Shown piece by piece: positions 7,055-8,437 of a stretch of DNA of 8,437 bases; position 1 is the first letter of the stretch, and every line of letters begins with the position of its first letter. The position numbers and the translations under genes are program-made. The DNA is taken from positions 1-8,437 of the forward strand of contig CAYWRH010000170.1 in the NCBI GenBank assembly GCA_964460435.1, in the 5' to 3' direction. The notes beneath the pieces were generated by a model, which saw nothing but the letters and a program-made list of their open reading frames with translations, was not told the origin of the DNA and did no database searches. Source of the DNA: JAAZBV01 sp964460435. Its GTDB lineage: Bacteria; Desulfobacterota; DSM-4660; Desulfatiglandales; HGW-15.

Positions 7055-7432
7055 TTACAGGAAAATAACCTTGGTTTCTTTTATTTTTTTAAAATCATTG
7101 TCAAGAGTGACTATAGATAATTCAGAGTTTTCAGCTATGCTATATTGATAGGCATCATCAAAATCAAGGTTAAGACTCTTTTTATGATGGATCACATTTT
7201 GGTATAAATCTCCGGGTAGTGACAGGATTTCGATACTGGGCAGAATGTCATCAAGGAAATGCTCAAAAAGATCCTCCTTCCCATATCTGAACAAGATCAC
7301 GCCGATAGAATGTAATGAAAAATCTGAAATACTTAAGTTTCCTATATGTTGTTCAAGAAATTCTTTACATCTTGCTTTCTTATCCTGGCCCAGAAGTATC
7401 TCAAGAAATATGTTTGTATCTATCAGATACAT
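7055..7432 (-). CDS. PIN-domain toxin paired with a DUF2281 antitoxin
   Basis: A 125-residue PIN-domain protein, expected to be an Mg-dependent RNase and the toxin of the module. MYLIDTNIFLEILLGQ carries the first catalytic Asp (D5), LDFDDAYQYSIA (89-100) the central Asp pair and VTLDNDF (108-114) the last acidic residues. I prefer the ATG at 7432 to the upstream GTG at 7441. It overlaps the antitoxin stop by one base (TAATG), and GGAG lies 9 nt before it, whereas the GTG has no room for a ribosome-binding site. It is a separate subfamily from the VapC at 5897-6295. The neighbouring DUF2281 gene is its natural antitoxin. Confidence 0.85.
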   Translation of the reverse strand: MYLIDTNIFLEILLGQDKKARCKEFLEQHIGNLSISDFSLHSIGVILFRYGKEDLFEHFLDDILPSIEILSLPGDLYQNVIHHKKSLNLDFDDAYQYSIAENSELSIVTLDNDFKKIKETKVIFL

Positions 7433-7644
7433 TACCGCCACTCCAGTGATCTATGCTGTAAATCAACTGAGCCTGTTTTATCTTTTATATCTGACAATCC
7501 GTCCTCCCATTCAAAAGAAAAACCTGATTGCTTATCATCCCTGGATTTATATTTTCTGGAGAGAAAATCCATAAAATCCAGCACCTGTTTTCTGAGGAAC
7601 TCCGGCAGTTCTTTAGCTTTTATTTCAATATCCTTTTCATACAT
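7432..7644 (-). CDS. DUF2281-type antitoxin
   Basis: A 70-residue protein. The first half (IKAKELPEFLRKQVLDFMDF, then LSRKY) is the DUF2281 helical pattern. The C-terminal segment FSFEWEDGLSD...VDLQHRSLEWR is the tail seen in DUF2281 antitoxins encoded directly before PIN toxins, and probably the toxin-blocking element. ATG at 7644 is preceded by AGAGG about 7 nt upstream. Stop and toxin start overlap as TAATG, so the pair is co-translated. It is likely autoregulated through the inverted repeat at 7690-7746. Confidence 0.8.
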   Translation of the reverse strand: MYEKDIEIKAKELPEFLRKQVLDFMDFLSRKYKSRDDKQSGFSFEWEDGLSDIKDKTGSVDLQHRSLEWR

Positions 7645-7689
7645 ATTTATGCCTCTGGCAAAAGATATTCAACATATTAAGATTATTCA

Positions 7690-7746
7690 ACTCTGAATGA
7701 AGTAGATTTTGACAGAGTATAAATAAAAAATCAACTTATTCAGAGT
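7690..7746 (-). promoter_or_regulatory. Inverted repeat and -10 box upstream of the DUF2281/PIN module
   Basis: ACTCTGAATGAAGT (7690-7703) and ACTTATTCAGAGT (7734-7746) are inverted copies with one unpaired base. Between them, on the minus strand, lies TATACT (7721-7716, 5 of 6 to TATAAT). The -35 is poor. The layout fits an autoregulatory operator around the promoter of the antitoxin gene that starts at 7644. A stem-loop is the alternative. Confidence 0.45.
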
Positions 7747-7829
7747 ACTATTTTTGCCTCTTGTTCACACGGTCGCAGTAGGAAAGTTAATTATTCACTT
7801 ATGCCCGTTCAGTAGCTCTCTCACAAAAA

Positions 7830-8019
7830 TCAGATAAAAATACCTGATGACTTTATGGAAGAAAATGAAGAAATAAATAGACTTTTTTGTGAAGAGACAT
7901 ATAAGGCAATGGCATGTGAAAAGGAGAATTGATATGATCTTGATATAGCAATTCAAGATGGCCTGGAGTAATTATGAGCCAGCACAGATACTAATATTTA
8001 CTGTTTTGCATAACGTTTT
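7830..8019 (+). pseudogene. Decayed partial copy of the Phd-type antitoxin (3' half)
   Basis: In the frame of the antitoxin at 6654 this reads NQIKIPDDFMEENEEINRLF, then CEETYKAMACEKEN, a TGA where the intact gene has Trp, then YDLDIAIQDGLE and TAA. It has no start codon or Phd DNA-binding half, one codon fewer, and stops two codons earlier. Most differences keep the protein similar (IQDGLE against LEDGLKK), so the copy probably diverged as a working gene before it broke. It is the right member of the direct repeat. The similarity begins abruptly at 7830 and fades at about 8019, just before the structured RNA. Confidence 0.8.
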
Positions 8020-8030
8020 CCATAAAGTAT

Positions 8031-8079
8031 AAAAACATAGGGTGCCCCATTCGTTGTTCCCCACAAGGTCGGCACTCCC
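8031..8079 (-). terminator. 3' terminal stem and T-run of the structured RNA
   Basis: GGG-A-GTGCC (8079-8071) pairs with GGCAC-CC (8046-8040), leaving one bulged A and ending in a G-U pair. A short TTGT/ACAA helix lies inside. Five T residues (8035-8031) follow within a few bases. The arrangement would work as an intrinsic terminator and would define the 3' end of the RNA. Confidence 0.5.
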
Positions 8080-8290
8080 ATTTAGGTGATTTCGGAGCTC
8101 GTAACTCAGGCCTATTCATCCCCTACTAACGCTTCCCCACTCCATAACTGGAAATCGAGGCATAGCTCAGGGCCGGAGTGGATCGCTACTCCTTTCTCCG
8201 TAAAGGACTTGACTTCATATACCACCTGAAGTCTCACCTTCTATCTCACGCCAGTTTTGACCGGCGCTTTCGGATTGTCCCACTCCACAC
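8031..8290 (-). ncRNA. Structured RNA gene, probably HEARO/omega-RNA-like, stand-alone
   Basis: Read leftward, this 250-nt core has more GC than its flanks and folds compactly. GGAGTGG (8286-8280) pairs with CCACTCC (8181-8175) and encloses three hairpins: CGCCGGT/ACTGGCG (8266-8249, loop CAAA), GACTTCA/TGAAGTC (8233-8211) and TCCTTT/AAAGGA (8207-8190). Beyond it, GAGCT (8168-8164) can pair with AGCTC (8099-8095) and GCCT (8161-8158) with AGGC (8113-8110), with a TCCA/TGGA hairpin inside (8152-8141). GGTGA (8238-8234) and TCACC (8089-8085) could form a pseudoknot. A last stem with T-run ends it at 8031. No protein frame is convincing. Size, multi-hairpin plan and general look recall HEARO, the guide RNA of IscB nucleases, but this rests on memory. 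No iscB is in the window. The GTGTG at the 5' end also fits a truncated group II intron, though a helix closing after only about 100 nt fits that less well. Confidence 0.5.
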
Positions 8291-8329
8291 ACACTGGTCT
8301 TTATTTGCATAAGAGAGCAATAGGAGGAA

Positions 8330-8380
8330 TACACATTTAATAGAAAAATACATTTTATTTGAAAGTATGTCAAATGTGTA
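8330..8380 (-). promoter_or_regulatory. Promoter for the structured RNA, inside an inverted repeat
   Basis: Leftward TTGACA (8373-8368) is followed after exactly 17 nt by TATTTT (8350-8345, 4 of 6 to TATAAT). A start near 8338 would place the RNA core about 45 nt downstream. TACACATTT (8330-8338) and AAATGTGTA (8372-8380) form a perfect 9-bp inverted repeat that encloses the promoter and could be an operator. No protein gene starts downstream on this strand before the structured RNA. Confidence 0.5.
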
Positions 8381-8437
8381 GACCTGATAAACATATAAAG
8401 TGTTACTTGGTTAAGAGCATCATAGTAAGTATGATAA

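Noticed and set aside
7245..7696. Two plus-strand frames over the DUF2281/PIN genes
   Set aside because: They are antisense shadows of two well-recognised genes and have no start signals or family resemblance.
7747..7829. Search for a gene or site between the DUF2281 operator and the decayed antitoxin
   Set aside because: I see no frame, repeat or hairpin worth reporting in this short stretch.
6654..8019. CRISPR array
   Set aside because: There are only two diverged copies of a 190-bp coding repeat; no short regular repeats with spacers are present.
8040..8310. 5' fragment of a group II intron (GTGTG start, minus strand)
   Set aside because: The start GTGTG fits the intron consensus GUGYG, but the first helix closes after about 100 nt instead of spanning a whole domain I, a terminal stem with T-run follows, and no maturase gene is present. 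Kept as an alternative, not as the main call.
8086..8310. Plus-strand open stretch across the RNA locus (VISELVTQAY... in one frame)
   Set aside because: It has no ribosome-binding site, ends at an internal stop near 8227 and lies antisense to strong hairpins; it is a chance frame over a structured RNA.
8419..8435. Short palindrome ATCATA-gtaag-TATGAT at the window end
   Set aside because: Six-base AT-rich arms are common by chance and no gene or T-run is linked to it within the window.

Overview
The window (about 8.4 kb, moderate GC) looks like the chromosome of a Gram-negative, probably anaerobic bacterium, with Desulfobacterota or a related sulfate-reducing or syntrophic lineage as the best guess. 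The guess rests on a lipoprotein-anchored branched-chain-type uptake system, a molybdopterin-binding-domain protein with a Cys-rich tail, and dense PIN-type toxin-antitoxin (TA) modules. No taxonomic marker is present, so this is inference.

Region 1 (1-5890) is conventional and reads leftward. A complete five-gene ABC importer operon of the branched-chain amino acid/amide family runs livG-livF-livH-livM-livJ (5730 down to 1309). Its genes overlap or lie within 21 bp of one another, a TTGACA-17-TAAACT promoter precedes livG, and a strong bidirectional terminator lies at 1142-1174. Further left is a separate gene for a molybdopterin-binding-domain protein (895-35) with its own promoter. Its downstream terminator, at the window edge, is almost identical to the one after the liv operon. 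The substrate of the importer cannot be read from the sequence.

Region 2 (5890-8020) is an accessory patch of TA genes. It holds a VapB/VapC pair (minus strand) with a perfect inverted-repeat operator over its promoter, and a divergent Phd/YefM-type antitoxin (plus strand) without a toxin beside it. Next is a DUF2281 antitoxin/PIN toxin pair (minus strand), then a decayed second copy of the 3' half of the Phd-type antitoxin. The two antitoxin copies form a direct repeat that brackets the DUF2281/PIN module.

Region 3 (8020-8437) has no protein gene. On the minus strand it carries what looks like a complete small RNA gene: a consensus -35 with a plausible -10 inside a 9-bp inverted repeat, a short leader, a core of about 250 nt with several clean hairpins and long-range pairings, and a terminal stem followed by a T-run. 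My best reading is a stand-alone RNA of the HEARO/omega-RNA type (the guide-RNA class of IscB nucleases) with no IscB gene next to it. A 5' fragment of a group II intron, or an unnamed structured RNA, are the alternatives. This is the most interesting part of the window.
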